Below, one piece after another: positions 17,515-26,513 of a stretch of 47,750 nt of DNA. The stretch lies in NCBI GenBank assembly GCA_028285465.1, contig JANQPD010000093.1, positions 1 to 47,750 of the forward strand, given 5' to 3'. Positions within the stretch are counted from its first letter, which is position 1, and every line of letters starts with the position of its first letter. The translations under genes and the position numbers were made by a program. The notes under the pieces were generated by a model that searched no databases, was not told where the DNA came from, and was given only the letters and a program-made list of their open reading frames with translations. The stretch is from Owenweeksia sp. Its GTDB lineage: Bacteria > Bacteroidota > Bacteroidia > Flavobacteriales > Schleiferiaceae.

Positions 17515-19247
17515 CAGGCATTCAAGGTTTCGTCCGGCAGATCGGAAATACGGATGTACATAAAGCCATCGAGGGAATTATTGAAAAGCGGATCTACGTT
17601 AAAGCATACGATCCTAGCGTTCTGCTTCAGGTATTTTTTGATCAGCACGGGTACGCGCATGGCTCCCGGCTCCCACTCCTCTATCAGGCGGTCAAAACGG
17701 CCCAGGTCATCGTGGCTCAAGGCAAAAACAGCTTCCCGCTGTTCTTCCTTCAGTTTGGATTTAAAGGGTTTACGCGGACGAATGTGTTTGGCCATTTCCG
17801 GGTCCCCGTGTTTCAGGGTAAGGAATTCTACCATAAGCGATTTGCTGAACCTCGAAAAACGGGCGCTGATGCTGGCGCAGCCTGTAATGTATTCCAATTC
17901 CGGATGGCGTTTCAGCACTTGCACAATGCCCTTCCAGAGCAAGAATAAAGGCAAGGGCTTTTGTTGCTGTTCTTTTACGATGAACGCGCGCCCCATTTCC
18001 AGCGACTTTGCAAAAACAGGCTCCATATAGGCATCTGTTTTAAACAGTGTGCTTACATAAAAGCCATGTGTGCCAAACTGGCGAAAAATATCCGGCCCTA
18101 TGCCCAGGCGATATGCCCCTGAAACCTGCTTTGACTCAGCATCCCAAAGAATCAAATGCTGATAATGATAATCGAATTCATCCAGATCGAGAGGTAGGTT
18201 TGTTCCCTCCCCTATTTCCCGAAAGGTAAGCTCGCGCAAGCGCCCTATTTCGGTAAGCAAATTGGGGATGCGGGAAGACTTGCTTATGTAGAGCTGGTAG
18301 TTTTTCTGTTCGAAGAGGAAGCCGCCATTTTCCCTGAGGCAATTGATCTCTTGCTGCAGGCGCTCCTTGCTCACCGCCTCTATTATATTTTGAGGTTTTT
18401 CAGGCCTTTTCAACGAAAAAAGCTTTTTCTCTGGCGAGAGCGCCTGTCTTAGAAGGTAGGTGCGCTGCCGGAGAAAAGCGCCAAAGTGTGCTGTATGGGT
18501 ATAGTGTGCCTGCTCTTTAACGGGTATGGGCCTGCCGATACGGATGCGGATGCTTTTCCCCTTTTGATGCAGTACTTCTGAAGGCAGTTTTGCCGTGCGC
18601 AGCGAAGGGTGCAACATAGCCAGGAGGTAAAAAAAGCGGCTGTTGCGCGCCTTGAAGTAGATGGGTACCACGGGTACCTCCATTTTTTTTATCATCTTCA
18701 ACACGCCCTCCTCCCATTCTTTGTCTACCACCTTGCGTTCATCAAAGTGATACGTGCTCACTTCCCCTGCCGGAAAAATACCCAGGGGTTTACCTGCCCT
18801 GAGGTGCTCCATGCTGTCTTTTATTCCGGTAAAACTGCTTCTGATCTCTTTGTTGTCAAAAGGGTTTACCGGCATAAAATAGTCTTTCAACGGCTCCACT
18901 TTCTGGAGAAGAAAATTGGCCATTACCTTATAATCCGGCCGCAGCTGGCTGATCAGTTTTATAAGGATGATGCCGTCAATGCCCCCCAAAGGATGGTTAG
19001 AGACAGTGATAAAGGGGCCTTGCTTAGGGATGCGTTTGAGTTCGTCTTCATAGTAGTCGAACTCTACCTGGAACTCTTTGAGTATGGCATCGATGAAGTC
19101 CACGCCATGGAGTGCGGCAAATTTATCATACACTTCATTGATGTCGCTGATACGCAGGATATCCATAATCGGCTTGGCAAACAGGCTCAAACCCATTTTA
19201 TCCAATTTCACCACTTTGGCAATGTCTGTTTTATCTACCAGCCCCAT
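17514..19247 (-). CDS. Bifunctional acyltransferase: PlsC (O-acyl) domain fused to GNAT (N-acyl) domain, OlsF-like
   Basis: I start at MGLVDKTDIAKVVKLDKMG (577 aa); an upstream ATG at 19283 adds 12 residues. The first half is a PlsC/lysophospholipid acyltransferase (VSNHPLGGIDG, then FPAGEVS). The second half, from about residue 315, is an acyl-ACP-dependent GNAT of the hemolysin/OlsB type (EIGRLRELTFREIGEGT, LGIGPDIF, SLEMGRAFI). This matches OlsF of Serratia/Flavobacterium and the separate GlsA/GlsB of Bacteroides, which N-acylate and then O-acylate ornithine or glycine. Gene order here is aspartate kinase, this gene, then the coupled sulfotransferase. A split paralogous pair lies at 29928-31729. 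Confidence 0.85.
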   Translation of the reverse strand: MGLVDKTDIAKVVKLDKMGLSLFAKPIMDILRISDINEVYDKFAALHGVDFIDAILKEFQVEFDYYEDELKRIPKQGPFITVSNHPLGGIDGIILIKLISQLRPDYKVMANFLLQKVEPLKDYFMPVNPFDNKEIRSSFTGIKDSMEHLRAGKPLGIFPAGEVSTYHFDERKVVDKEWEEGVLKMIKKMEVPVVPIYFKARNSRFFYLLAMLHPSLRTAKLPSEVLHQKGKSIRIRIGRPIPVKEQAHYTHTAHFGAFLRQRTYLLRQALSPEKKLFSLKRPEKPQNIIEAVSKERLQQEINCLRENGGFLFEQKNYQLYISKSSRIPNLLTEIGRLRELTFREIGEGTNLPLDLDEFDYHYQHLILWDAESKQVSGAYRLGIGPDIFRQFGTHGFYVSTLFKTDAYMEPVFAKSLEMGRAFIVKEQQQKPLPLFLLWKGIVQVLKRHPELEYITGCASISARFSRFSKSLMVEFLTLKHGDPEMAKHIRPRKPFKSKLKEEQREAVFALSHDDLGRFDRLIEEWEPGAMRVPVLIKKYLKQNARIVCFNVDPLFNNSLDGFMYIRISDLPDETLNA

Positions 19248-19283
19248 TAGAAAAATTGAAGGGATAAAGCTACAACAATTCAA

Positions 19284-20534
19284 CTAAGCCATTACGACCT
19301 GGTAGGTATTCCGGCTGGTTTGCTCCAAAAGCATCTGCCCGTTTTTCTTTACCCGGCTCAAGGCTTCTTCGCTATAGTGACGTACCGTGTAGAGGCGTAC
19401 ATTTTCGTTAAAGGAAGTGTCAAAGTCGCGGCTTAGCTCCTCTATGAGCTGTGGGGTGATCATTGCATCGTAATTGATGCAAAAAGAGGAACTAACGGCC
19501 GTATTCTGCGACATATTTACCCGCACGCCAAACTGGTGGAATACTTTGTAGATCTTACTCAAGTGATCCTCTACAATAAAGGCCAGGTCGCGTGTGGCTA
19601 TGGTGATGAGTACCTGCTTGTCTTTTTTAATGAAGCAAGGTAGCAAGGGCTCCAGGTCGGCTCCCTTAGAAATAACGGTACCCTTTTCAGAGGGATGCAA
19701 GAAACTCTTTACGCTTAACGGGATGTTCTTCTCCTGTAGGGGTTGTATCGTTTTGGGGTGAATTACAGAAGCACCATAATAGGCCAGTTCTATGGCCTCA
19801 CGGTAACTGATCCGGTGCAGGAGTTCGGTACCGTCAAATATCTTCGGGTCGCCATTGAGTACTCCGGGCACGTCTTTCCAGATCACCACTTCTTCGGCAT
19901 CCAGCACGTACCCCAACACGGAGGCGGTATAATCAGAGCCTTCCCGCCCCAGGGTAGTGGGGTTCAGGTCATCATCCGACCCAATGAACCCCTGTATTAC
20001 ATAACGGTTGCCCTCTTTAATGGTATCTTTAAGCAGGCGTGCGGTGAAGTTCCAGTCTACCCGCGCAAAGCGAAAATTCTGATCCGTCCGGATCAGCCTG
20101 CGTGCATCCAGCCATTTGTTTTGGTAACTGTTGCTGTTCAGGTAACTGCTTACAATTTTGGTAGAGATAAGCTCTCCGTACGACACGATCTGGTCGTACA
20201 CCTGGTTAAAAGTATTTTGCGGGTTCCCCTGGGTAATGATCTCCAACTGGGAGAAGAGGATCTCTATATCATTGTGCACGCGGTGTTCGTCCGCCGGAAA
20301 CAGTTCCTTTATGATCTCAAAATGGTAGGCACGCAATTCCTCTATAATCTGCTGGCAATTGTCTTGCTGATGAAAGAAACAGTTTACCAGTTCCTCCAGC
20401 TTATTGGTGCTTTTGCCCATGGCAGAAACCACGATAAGGATCTCTTCACCGGGAAAGTGATTTAGCACATGGGCCACATTGCGTACACTGCGGGCATCTT
20501 TAATCGAGGCCCCACCAAATTTGAAAACTTTCAT
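19284..20534 (-). CDS. lysC: Aspartate kinase (monofunctional)
   Basis: A 416-aa protein starting MKVFKFGGASIKDA, with the KFGG(A/T)S phosphate-binding signature. The amino acid kinase domain includes GREGSDYTASVLGYVL (aspartate/ATP site) and VWKDVPGVLNGDP. The rest is an ACT-type regulatory region (VLITIATRDLAFIVEDHLSKIYKVFHQFGVRVNMSQNT). It makes aspartyl phosphate, the first step to lysine, threonine and methionine, and the ACT part suggests end-product feedback. It is 69 bases after mazG and 36 before the acyltransferase ATG. The monofunctional form is clear because no homoserine dehydrogenase domain follows. Confidence 0.92.
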   Translation of the reverse strand: MKVFKFGGASIKDARSVRNVAHVLNHFPGEEILIVVSAMGKSTNKLEELVNCFFHQQDNCQQIIEELRAYHFEIIKELFPADEHRVHNDIEILFSQLEIITQGNPQNTFNQVYDQIVSYGELISTKIVSSYLNSNSYQNKWLDARRLIRTDQNFRFARVDWNFTARLLKDTIKEGNRYVIQGFIGSDDDLNPTTLGREGSDYTASVLGYVLDAEEVVIWKDVPGVLNGDPKIFDGTELLHRISYREAIELAYYGASVIHPKTIQPLQEKNIPLSVKSFLHPSEKGTVISKGADLEPLLPCFIKKDKQVLITIATRDLAFIVEDHLSKIYKVFHQFGVRVNMSQNTAVSSSFCINYDAMITPQLIEELSRDFDTSFNENVRLYTVRHYSEEALSRVKKNGQMLLEQTSRNTYQVVMA

Positions 20535-20603
20535 TACTACAGAAAATTATGGGAAACGAAAATATAAAAGAGCCGTTAAAGCCGGCTGAATAAAGAGTGA
20601 TGT

Positions 20604-21380
20604 CTATTCTGTTCCCTTAGCCTCTTCCCAGATCACATCCATTTCGGCCAGGGTCATATCTGCCAGCTTCTTGCCCTGGATGCCGGCCCGCTCTTCCAGG
20701 TATTGAAAACGTTTCATAAACTTTTTATTGGTGCGTTCCAGGGCCGAATCTGCATCTACTTTTAAGAAACGGCTCAGGTTTATCACGGAAAAAAGCAGGT
20801 CGCCAAACTCCTCTTCGGTTTTTTGTGGATTTCCGGCTTGTATTTCTTCTTTGAGCTCCTTGAGCTCCTCTTCTACCTTATCCCACACCTGCTGCGTTTC
20901 TTCCCAGTCGAAACCAATGCCCCGGGCCTTTTCCTGGATACGGGTAGCTTTAACCATAGCGGGCAGTGAGCGGGGTACGCCCTCCAGCACCGATTTTTTG
21001 CCTTCTTTTAGCTTAAGCTTCTCCCAATTGGCTTTCACTTCTTCTTCGCCCGATACTTGTATATCCCCGTAAATATGCGGGTGCCGGGCAATGAGCTTTT
21101 CGCATATCCCATGCAGTACATCCCCCATATCAAAAGCCTGTTTTTCAGCGCCTATCTTACTGTAAAAAACCATATGCAGCATAATGTCGCCTATCTCCTT
21201 TTTTACTTCCTCCAGATCGTTGTCGAGGATGGCGTCCCCTAGTTCGTATGTTTCTTCAATGGTAAGGGGGCGCAGGGTCTCCATAGTTTGCTTCATATCC
21301 CAGGGACACTGGCTGCGCAGGTCTTCCATAATATCGAGCAAGCGGGCAAACTGACCTAGCGTTTCTTCGCGGCTATTCAT
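20604..21380 (-). CDS. mazG: Nucleoside triphosphate pyrophosphohydrolase MazG
   Basis: A 258-aa protein with two MazG all-alpha NTP-PPase domains. The first has DLRSQCPWDMKQTMETLRPLTIEETYELGDAI and EEVKKEIGDIMLHMVFYSKI (the ExxE and ExxD metal motifs). The second has ELKEEIQAGNPQKTEEEFGDLLFSVINLSRF. The length is that of E. coli MazG. It hydrolyses (d)NTPs to monophosphates, cleaning the nucleotide pool. Its start overlaps the end of the upstream gene by 8 bases. Confidence 0.95.
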   Translation of the reverse strand: MNSREETLGQFARLLDIMEDLRSQCPWDMKQTMETLRPLTIEETYELGDAILDNDLEEVKKEIGDIMLHMVFYSKIGAEKQAFDMGDVLHGICEKLIARHPHIYGDIQVSGEEEVKANWEKLKLKEGKKSVLEGVPRSLPAMVKATRIQEKARGIGFDWEETQQVWDKVEEELKELKEEIQAGNPQKTEEEFGDLLFSVINLSRFLKVDADSALERTNKKFMKRFQYLEERAGIQGKKLADMTLAEMDVIWEEAKGTE

Positions 21381-21828
21381 CGCCTTGTTCTTCGCTTGTC
21401 TTTGTTTCCGCTTGTGTTTCTTCAGAAACGTCTTCTTCCGCTTCTTCTGCAGTGATCAACCCTTTCTCTTGCAGGATGTTGTACCAGTTAAAGAGCTTTT
21501 TAATGTCTGAATTGTATACCCGCTCTTTGTCGTAATCCGGCAATACTTCTTCCAGGTAAGCCCGCAACGTATTAGCACTTTCCTTATGGCTCGGGGCAGG
21601 CCCGAAGTTCTCTTTTTCAGCAATCTTCAGGTATACCTCAGCCAGGGGAATTTCCTCTTCGTAGGTGTAGATGGCGATGTCTTTTAGCGAGCTTACATTG
21701 CCGCTGGAGCTTACGGGAAAGCGCTTGCCGTCTCGCATAGATTCTACAATGATGCCTCCACGGCTCTGGGCTACCAGGTTGTACAGCCCGGGCTTTCCGC
21801 CAATAGCTAAAATGCGTTCCAGGTTCAT
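21373..21828 (-). CDS. DUF5606-like protein of unknown function
   Basis: A 151-aa protein. The N-terminal 75 residues (LERILAIGGKPGLYNLVAQSRGGIIVESM and FPVSSSGNVSSLKDIAIYT) match what I know of DUF5606, found in Bacteroidota next to mazG. The tail is very acidic with repeated Glu/Thr (EEAEEDVSEETQAETKTSEEQGDE). It has no signal peptide and no catalytic motif that I recognise. It lies between the TPR lipoprotein (10-base gap) and mazG (8-base overlap), so it is co-translated with them. Function unknown. Confidence 0.8.
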   Translation of the reverse strand: MNLERILAIGGKPGLYNLVAQSRGGIIVESMRDGKRFPVSSSGNVSSLKDIAIYTYEEEIPLAEVYLKIAEKENFGPAPSHKESANTLRAYLEEVLPDYDKERVYNSDIKKLFNWYNILQEKGLITAEEAEEDVSEETQAETKTSEEQGDE

Positions 21829-21838
21829 AAAATATGTT

Positions 21839-22381
21839 TTACTTCTTTGTTTTTTCTTTGTCTTCTTCAGCCCATTGCTTCACGCGCTCCAGGTCGCTAA
21901 TCGCGGTGTCCTGTATCATGGCCAGCAAGGCCCTGGCATCATCGGCCAGTGTGTGCTCGGGGTACTGCTCCAAAAAGTAGCTATACGATTTTGAAGCGCG
22001 GGTTTCATCACCAAACACTTCGTCAAACGTAAAACCGATCATAAATACGGAACGGGCCGCCAAGGGATGTTCCGGGTATTGTTTAATGACCCGGTTGTAC
22101 ACGTTGATCCCTTTGAGGGCGGTTTCCCTGCGTGCCTTTAATACATCCCCGGCCTTGCTTATATAATAAGGAGCAGCGGAATCGGCCGGAAAGCTATCGG
22201 CATAGGTGAGGTAAGCTTTGGTGATCCTCTTTGCCAGGGCCGGGTCCAGGGCTTCCGCTTTCATGGTTTCTGCCTCCAAGCCTTTGATCATTGCCATTTG
22301 GGTTTCCTTAAAATCAGGGGTTTTATTGCGCTGACAGGATAGTAATGCAGCGGCCAGCAATAAAAAAAGCAGGTGTCTCAT
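21839..22381 (-). CDS. TPR-like lipoprotein
   Basis: A 180-aa protein with a lipoprotein signal (MRHLLFLLLAAALLSCQR; lipobox ending in Cys16). The mature part is helical, with two or more TPR-like repeats of the YbgF/BamD kind (KGINVYNRVIKQYPEHPLAARSVFMIGFTFDE; RASKSYSYFLEQYPEHTLADDARALLAMI). It is probably a periplasmic or outer-membrane-anchored scaffold. Its ATG overlaps the def stop by 4 bases, so it belongs to the same operon. No specific partner can be named. Confidence 0.8.
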   Translation of the reverse strand: MRHLLFLLLAAALLSCQRNKTPDFKETQMAMIKGLEAETMKAEALDPALAKRITKAYLTYADSFPADSAAPYYISKAGDVLKARRETALKGINVYNRVIKQYPEHPLAARSVFMIGFTFDEVFGDETRASKSYSYFLEQYPEHTLADDARALLAMIQDTAISDLERVKQWAEEDKEKTKK

Positions 22382-22947
22382 CTGTTTGGAAATTTCATTT
22401 TATAGTTCACTGAAACCTTTCCTTTGCTGATGTTGGCCAGGCGCCCTTTTAATATCCGCTTACGCAGCGGGCTCAGGTGATCGGTAAACAATATGCCCTC
22501 GATATGATCATACTCGTGTTGGATCACCCTGGCCTTTAAACCGGTAAAGATTTCGGTTTGCTCCTTAAAATCACGGTCAAAATAGGTGATGGTGATTTCT
22601 TCGGGGCGGTTCACGTCTTCGCGTACATCCGGAATGCTCAGACAACCTTCGTTAAAGGCCCATTCTTCTCCCGTTTCTTCTGTGATCCTGGGATTGATGA
22701 ACACCCGCTTAAAATCCGTTAATTGTTCCTCATCTTCCTCATCCTCATCTACAAAACCCGAGGCATCTACGACAAAAAGCCGTATTGATTTGCCTATCTG
22801 GGGAGCCGCCAGCCCCACCCCCATGGCCTTATACATGGTTTCGAACATATCCTCAATAAGCCCCTGTAAATTAGGGTAATCCGCATCTATGTCTTCCCCT
22901 TTTTTACGCAATACCGGATCGCCATATGCGACAATAGGTAAAATCAT
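22378..22947 (-). CDS. def: Peptide deformylase
   Basis: The start at MILPIVAYGDPVLRKKG fits the family; 20 in-frame upstream codons to 23007 are not conserved-looking. All three motifs are present: GVGLAAPQIG, EGCLSIP (metal Cys) and QHEYDHIEG (metal His pair). The protein is about 189 aa. An acidic insertion (DEDEEDEEQ) between motifs 1 and 2 is usual in Bacteroidota deformylases. It removes the formyl group from nascent N-termini. It lies 34 bases after ruvX and overlaps the lipoprotein gene by 4. Confidence 0.96.
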   Translation of the reverse strand: MILPIVAYGDPVLRKKGEDIDADYPNLQGLIEDMFETMYKAMGVGLAAPQIGKSIRLFVVDASGFVDEDEEDEEQLTDFKRVFINPRITEETGEEWAFNEGCLSIPDVREDVNRPEEITITYFDRDFKEQTEIFTGLKARVIQHEYDHIEGILFTDHLSPLRKRILKGRLANISKGKVSVNYKMKFPNR

Positions 22948-22981
22948 CCTGAAAATTTGCGGCAAAGCTAATAAAACGCGC

Positions 22982-23392
22982 TTACCTGGATTGTAAATAG
23001 CCTTCAAGTATTATGGCTGCACTTTCGGCATCGAGGCTCCCCTTCTCCCTGCGCTTTCCCTTTTTTACGCCTTGTTCTACCAAACGCTGCATCGCCATCC
23101 TTGAACTGAAACGCTCATCTGCCATATGCACGGGCAAGGCGGGAAATTTCTTCTTGAGCACGGCAGCTATTTCGCGTACCCGGCTGCTGTTGTGTGTATC
23201 TCCTCCCTTCAGGTCTTTAGGCTCCCCCAAAACAAAAGCCTCGTAGGTTTCTTCCCGGAGGCGTTTCTCCAGGTAAGGGATCAGTTCAGCCGTGGCAATG
23301 GTCTCCACTGCCTGAGCAATGATCTGCATAGCGTCCGTTTCTGCCACCCCGGTTCTTTTTTTGCCTATATCCAGTGCCATTAGTTTTGCCAT
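22982..23392 (-). CDS. ruvX: Putative pre-16S rRNA nuclease / Holliday junction resolvase-like YqgF
   Basis: A 136-aa RNase H-fold protein: LMALDIGKKRTGVAETD (first Asp), FVLGEPKDLKGGDTHNS, VHMADERFSSRMAMQRL and GSLDAESAAIILEGYL (last Asp) are the family motifs. Two ATGs are possible, 23392 (MAKLMALDIG) and 23380 (MALDIG). A TACCTTTG box sits only four bases before the first, so the shorter start may be the real one, or the mRNA is nearly leaderless. It heads the minus-strand run ruvX-def-lipoprotein-DUF5606-mazG. Confidence 0.92.
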   Translation of the reverse strand: MAKLMALDIGKKRTGVAETDAMQIIAQAVETIATAELIPYLEKRLREETYEAFVLGEPKDLKGGDTHNSSRVREIAAVLKKKFPALPVHMADERFSSRMAMQRLVEQGVKKGKRREKGSLDAESAAIILEGYLQSR

Positions 23393-23396
23393 AACA

Positions 23397-23404
23397 CAAA
23401 GGTA
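23397..23404 (-). promoter_or_regulatory. Putative -7 promoter box (TACCTTTG) of ruvX
   Basis: On the minus strand TACCTTTG precedes the ruvX start with almost no room for a leader. It divides ruvX from the divergent dapD promoter about 35 bases away. Confidence 0.45.
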
Positions 23405-23437
23405 AAGCTTAGGCCGCTCTACTTTTATGGCATTGCC

Positions 23438-23445
23438 TACTTTTG
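23438..23445 (+). promoter_or_regulatory. Putative -7 promoter box (TACTTTTG) of dapD
   Basis: TACTTTTG fits TAnnTTTG and lies 18 bases before the dapD ATG. A related TACTTTTATG lies about 19 bases further upstream. No clear -33 TTG is present. Confidence 0.45.
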
Positions 23446-23463
23446 GCCTTATAAAGCAAGTAC

Positions 23464-24282
23464 ATGATTGACGAAAGACAACACCTTATAGAGCAGGCCT
23501 GGGAAGACCGGAGCAAACTCAGCGAAAAGTTGGTTTTGGAAACCATCGAAGATATTATTGAAGACATCGATAAGGGGCGTCTTCGTTGTGCACAACCTAC
23601 TTCGGAAGGCTGGCAGGTAAACGAATGGGTGAAAAAGGCCGTTATCCTGTATTTCCCTACCCGCCACATGGAAACGATAGAAGCCGGGCCCCTGGAATTT
23701 CACGATAAGATCCCGCTAAAGCGCAACTACGCAGACCTGGGCATACGGGTAGTACCGCACGCAGTAGCGCGCTACGGAGCTTATATCAGCAAAGGGGTGA
23801 TCATGATGCCCAGTTACGTGAACATCGGGGCTTACGTAGATGAAGGAAGCATGGTAGACACCTGGGCCACGGTGGGTTCCTGTGCCCAGATCGGCAAAAA
23901 CGTGCACTTGAGCGGAGGGGTAGGCATTGGTGGGGTGTTGGAACCCGTACAAGCTTCCCCGGTAATCATCGAAGACAATGCCTTTATCGGCTCCCGCAGT
24001 ATCGTGGTAGAGGGAGTACATGTGGGGAAAGAAGCTGTATTGGGCGCAAACGTGGTATTGACGGCTTCCACCAAGATCATAGATGTAAGCGGTAGTGCTC
24101 CCAGGGAATTAAAGGGACACATCCCTCCCCGTTCCGTAGTTATTCCCGGCAGCTACACAAAAAGCTTTCCGGCTGGAAATTATAACGTTTCCTGCGCACT
24201 GATCATCGGGCAGCGCAAGGAAAGTACAGATAAAAAGACCTCATTAAATGAGGCTTTGAGAAGTTATGACGTTTCCGTGTAA
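23464..24282 (+). CDS. dapD: 2,3,4,5-tetrahydropyridine-2,6-dicarboxylate N-succinyltransferase
   Basis: A 272-aa protein with an N-terminal helical domain (QLIEQAWEDRSKLSE) and a left-handed beta-helix of hexapeptide repeats (VNIGAYVDEGSMVDTWATVGSCAQIGKNV; GGVGIGGVLEP; VVEGVHVGKEAVLGANVV). PPRSVVIPGS near the end is the family's C-terminal element. It uses succinyl-CoA to commit tetrahydrodipicolinate to the succinylase branch of diaminopimelate/lysine synthesis. It is monocistronic and divergent from ruvX. Confidence 0.96.
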   Translation: MIDERQHLIEQAWEDRSKLSEKLVLETIEDIIEDIDKGRLRCAQPTSEGWQVNEWVKKAVILYFPTRHMETIEAGPLEFHDKIPLKRNYADLGIRVVPHAVARYGAYISKGVIMMPSYVNIGAYVDEGSMVDTWATVGSCAQIGKNVHLSGGVGIGGVLEPVQASPVIIEDNAFIGSRSIVVEGVHVGKEAVLGANVVLTASTKIIDVSGSAPRELKGHIPPRSVVIPGSYTKSFPAGNYNVSCALIIGQRKESTDKKTSLNEALRSYDVSV

Positions 24283-24343
24283 GAAAAGCGTACCTATCCC
24301 CGATAGGCGTCTTCAACAATAAGATGACCGCTTTAAGCCATGC

Positions 24344-26005
24344 TTATTTAATCATCAGCTTTTTAATCACCTGTCCTGCTTCAGCGCTTATCCGTATAAG
24401 GTAGACACCCTCCGGGAGGCCGCTCACGTTAAGTGTATTGCCTGTAACACCGCTTGCAGAAAAACTTCGAACGGCTTTACCTTCCAGGCTGAGGATATCC
24501 GCTTTTTGCCAGGGTAACGCTGATGCTATGTGTACAAGATCACGTGCCGGGTTTGGGTATAAGGCAAAGTCTGTCGTCCTGAATTCTTCTTCACCCACAT
24601 TTCGGATCACCACAGCGCCCGTAGCGGTTAAGGCTTCAACCTGTTTGCCATTGGCCATTACTGCATGCACTTCAAAGAAATTGGTAAGGTCGGTACCGCT
24701 TATACGCATATCCCCACTAGGTACTTTATAGACTTGTACCTTTACACTATCGCCCGGGGTAAGGGTATACACCGTGTCTGCCGTGGTCCCAAAACGAGGA
24801 CCACAAAGCATATCAAGTGGTAAGACGTGCATCAGGCGAAAGCTGTCTAATTGCACTGAGCTGTTGTTGTACAGGGTAACTTCCCAGTCTGCTTCCAGGC
24901 GCACTCCTCTGGTACCGGTTGCATGGTAGCCATTGGTATCTATAGACAAAACAGTAGCTGCTATGTTTTCGGCCCGCATGCTGAGCGGCCCCACAGCGTC
25001 TGCATGAGGTGCACCCAAACTGCCCGACTCCAAACCAATATGCGAAAGATACGAGCCTACCAGCGCGATCTCACCGGCTTTACTGGTGCTCAGTTGTTCT
25101 TCTTCGCCTATAAACAAAGCCGTAGTGCTGTAAGGCGTATAGGCACCCGCGCTATCCATGGTGGGAAATGCATAGGCATAAAGCTCCGGGCCACTCTTGA
25201 TGAGGAGATGGTTTTCCGTAGCCTGTACATCCATATATGGTCTCGCGCTTGGCCAATGAAGGTCTACGCTGTCTACGGCATTTTGTGCAAACCGATCATA
25301 CAGTACCACCCGGTAATGATTCTGCTTAAAAACGCCTATTAAGGTATCGGAAACATCAAAGTGATAACCGCCGGTCAGGCCGGTATAGAGCACGTTATTG
25401 GTGGCTACATTCACCTGCATTTGGAAGGGCTGGGCACTGGCCCAGGTTCTCGATTCAATAAGCACATCATCTCCCCCCAGGTATAGCGCCTGACGGACAT
25501 CCATTCCAAATTGAAAAGTGTTGCTTCGTATGGTGTCGAAAGTACTGCCGTTCAATACCACATACCCACTGCCTGTCAGCAAAAAAAGCCGGTTGTTGTC
25601 CATGGCGATGAGATCATGTACACCGGCCAACGGCATGGATTGCACCTTGGTTTTACTCCAGGCCGTGTTGTTTAGCTCGTGCAGGTAAAAACCCTCATCA
25701 AGGACCACATCACAACCTTGGACATAATACCCGTAAAGAATTACGTTTCCGTTGGCACGATGAAAAAAGCCTGTGTGAAAAAGGGAGGCCTGTGGCAAGC
25801 TGTCGGGAATACGAATAGAACTCAGGATGTTGCCATTTGCACCGAAGCTTTGTACAAATTTGGAATTGGCATACAGCAAGGAACCATTCCTATGCGTAAG
25901 GATAGTATGATCGTGTGTGGTGGTTAAGGAAAGGGAACGGTTAAAGATTTGCGCCTGGCTAAAAAGCATAAGGCACACAAAACCAAGGGTAGCGCATTTT
26001 TTCAT
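24344..26005 (-). CDS. Secreted protein with T9SS type A sorting domain
   Basis: A 553-aa protein with a signal peptide (MKKCATLGFVCLMLFSQAQ). The first 300 residues look like a beta-rich, propeller-like fold (repeated short strands such as NRLFLLTGSGYVVLNG, NVILYGYYVQGCDVV). A middle segment (about 360-470) resembles an Ig/CARDB-like domain. The last 75 residues form a type IX sorting domain: FALYPNPARDLVHI, then LEGKAVRSF, then LPEGVYLIRIS and a basic KKLMIK end. It should cross the outer membrane by the T9SS and be released or anchored to the surface. No enzyme motif is visible. Confidence 0.85.
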   Translation of the reverse strand: MKKCATLGFVCLMLFSQAQIFNRSLSLTTTHDHTILTHRNGSLLYANSKFVQSFGANGNILSSIRIPDSLPQASLFHTGFFHRANGNVILYGYYVQGCDVVLDEGFYLHELNNTAWSKTKVQSMPLAGVHDLIAMDNNRLFLLTGSGYVVLNGSTFDTIRSNTFQFGMDVRQALYLGGDDVLIESRTWASAQPFQMQVNVATNNVLYTGLTGGYHFDVSDTLIGVFKQNHYRVVLYDRFAQNAVDSVDLHWPSARPYMDVQATENHLLIKSGPELYAYAFPTMDSAGAYTPYSTTALFIGEEEQLSTSKAGEIALVGSYLSHIGLESGSLGAPHADAVGPLSMRAENIAATVLSIDTNGYHATGTRGVRLEADWEVTLYNNSSVQLDSFRLMHVLPLDMLCGPRFGTTADTVYTLTPGDSVKVQVYKVPSGDMRISGTDLTNFFEVHAVMANGKQVEALTATGAVVIRNVGEEEFRTTDFALYPNPARDLVHIASALPWQKADILSLEGKAVRSFSASGVTGNTLNVSGLPEGVYLIRISAEAGQVIKKLMIK

Positions 26006-26060
26006 GGGGATAGAGTAAGTGTTAGTGCCATAAAGATAACCAAATTAAGCACTTATGCCC

Positions 26061-26513
26061 TTAAAACTCCCATTTGCAGTTCCACCACTCTTTTTCAACG
26101 TACGCGCCAATGCGCTCGTAAAAGCGCACGGCAGCGTCATTCCAGTCCAACACCTGCCAGTCCAGGCGGGTGGCTCCGGCTTTCCTGGCCTCTTCTGCTG
26201 TAGCGCGCAGCAAGGCTTCTCCGATACCACTTCCCCTGAAGTCGGCCTGTACATACAGATCTTCCAGGTAATAACACCGGCCGTTCCAGGTTGAGTAACG
26301 GGGGTAATAGAGCGAAATACCGATTACCTTTCCCTCGGTTTCTGCTACTAAGAACTCAAAGGCATAATGCCGCACAAAGTCTTCTTCGAGCTGTGCAATT
26401 GAGTTCCGCATTAAGTGAGCGGCCTTTTCAAAAATGGCCAACTCATTGATCAGGCGAAAAAGCGCGGGAATGTCCCGCGCTTTTCCCTGTCGTATTTTGT
26501 AGGGAGTTACCAT
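26061..26513 (-). CDS. GNAT family N-acetyltransferase
   Basis: A 150-aa GNAT protein. It has YKIRQGKARDIPALFRLINELAIFEKA at the N-terminus, motif A with acetyl-CoA binding VQADFRGSGIGEALLRATAEEA, and WNDAAVRFYERIGAYV at the C-terminus. It resembles spermidine/spermine (SSAT-like) acetyltransferases in length and in the FEKA and FYERIGA stretches. The substrate could be a diamine or amino acid and is not certain. Its start overlaps the end of lysA by 7 bases, so it is coupled to it. Confidence 0.85.
   Translation of the reverse strand: MVTPYKIRQGKARDIPALFRLINELAIFEKAAHLMRNSIAQLEEDFVRHYAFEFLVAETEGKVIGISLYYPRYSTWNGRCYYLEDLYVQADFRGSGIGEALLRATAEEARKAGATRLDWQVLDWNDAAVRFYERIGAYVEKEWWNCKWEF

Noticed and set aside
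18609..19250. Plus-strand frame of 213 aa opposite the fused acyltransferase
   Set aside because: Shadow frame; the minus strand carries clear catalytic motifs.
24293..24307. Hairpin CCTATC-CCC-GATAGG after dapD
   Set aside because: The stem is only six pairs and no T-run follows, so I do not call a terminator.
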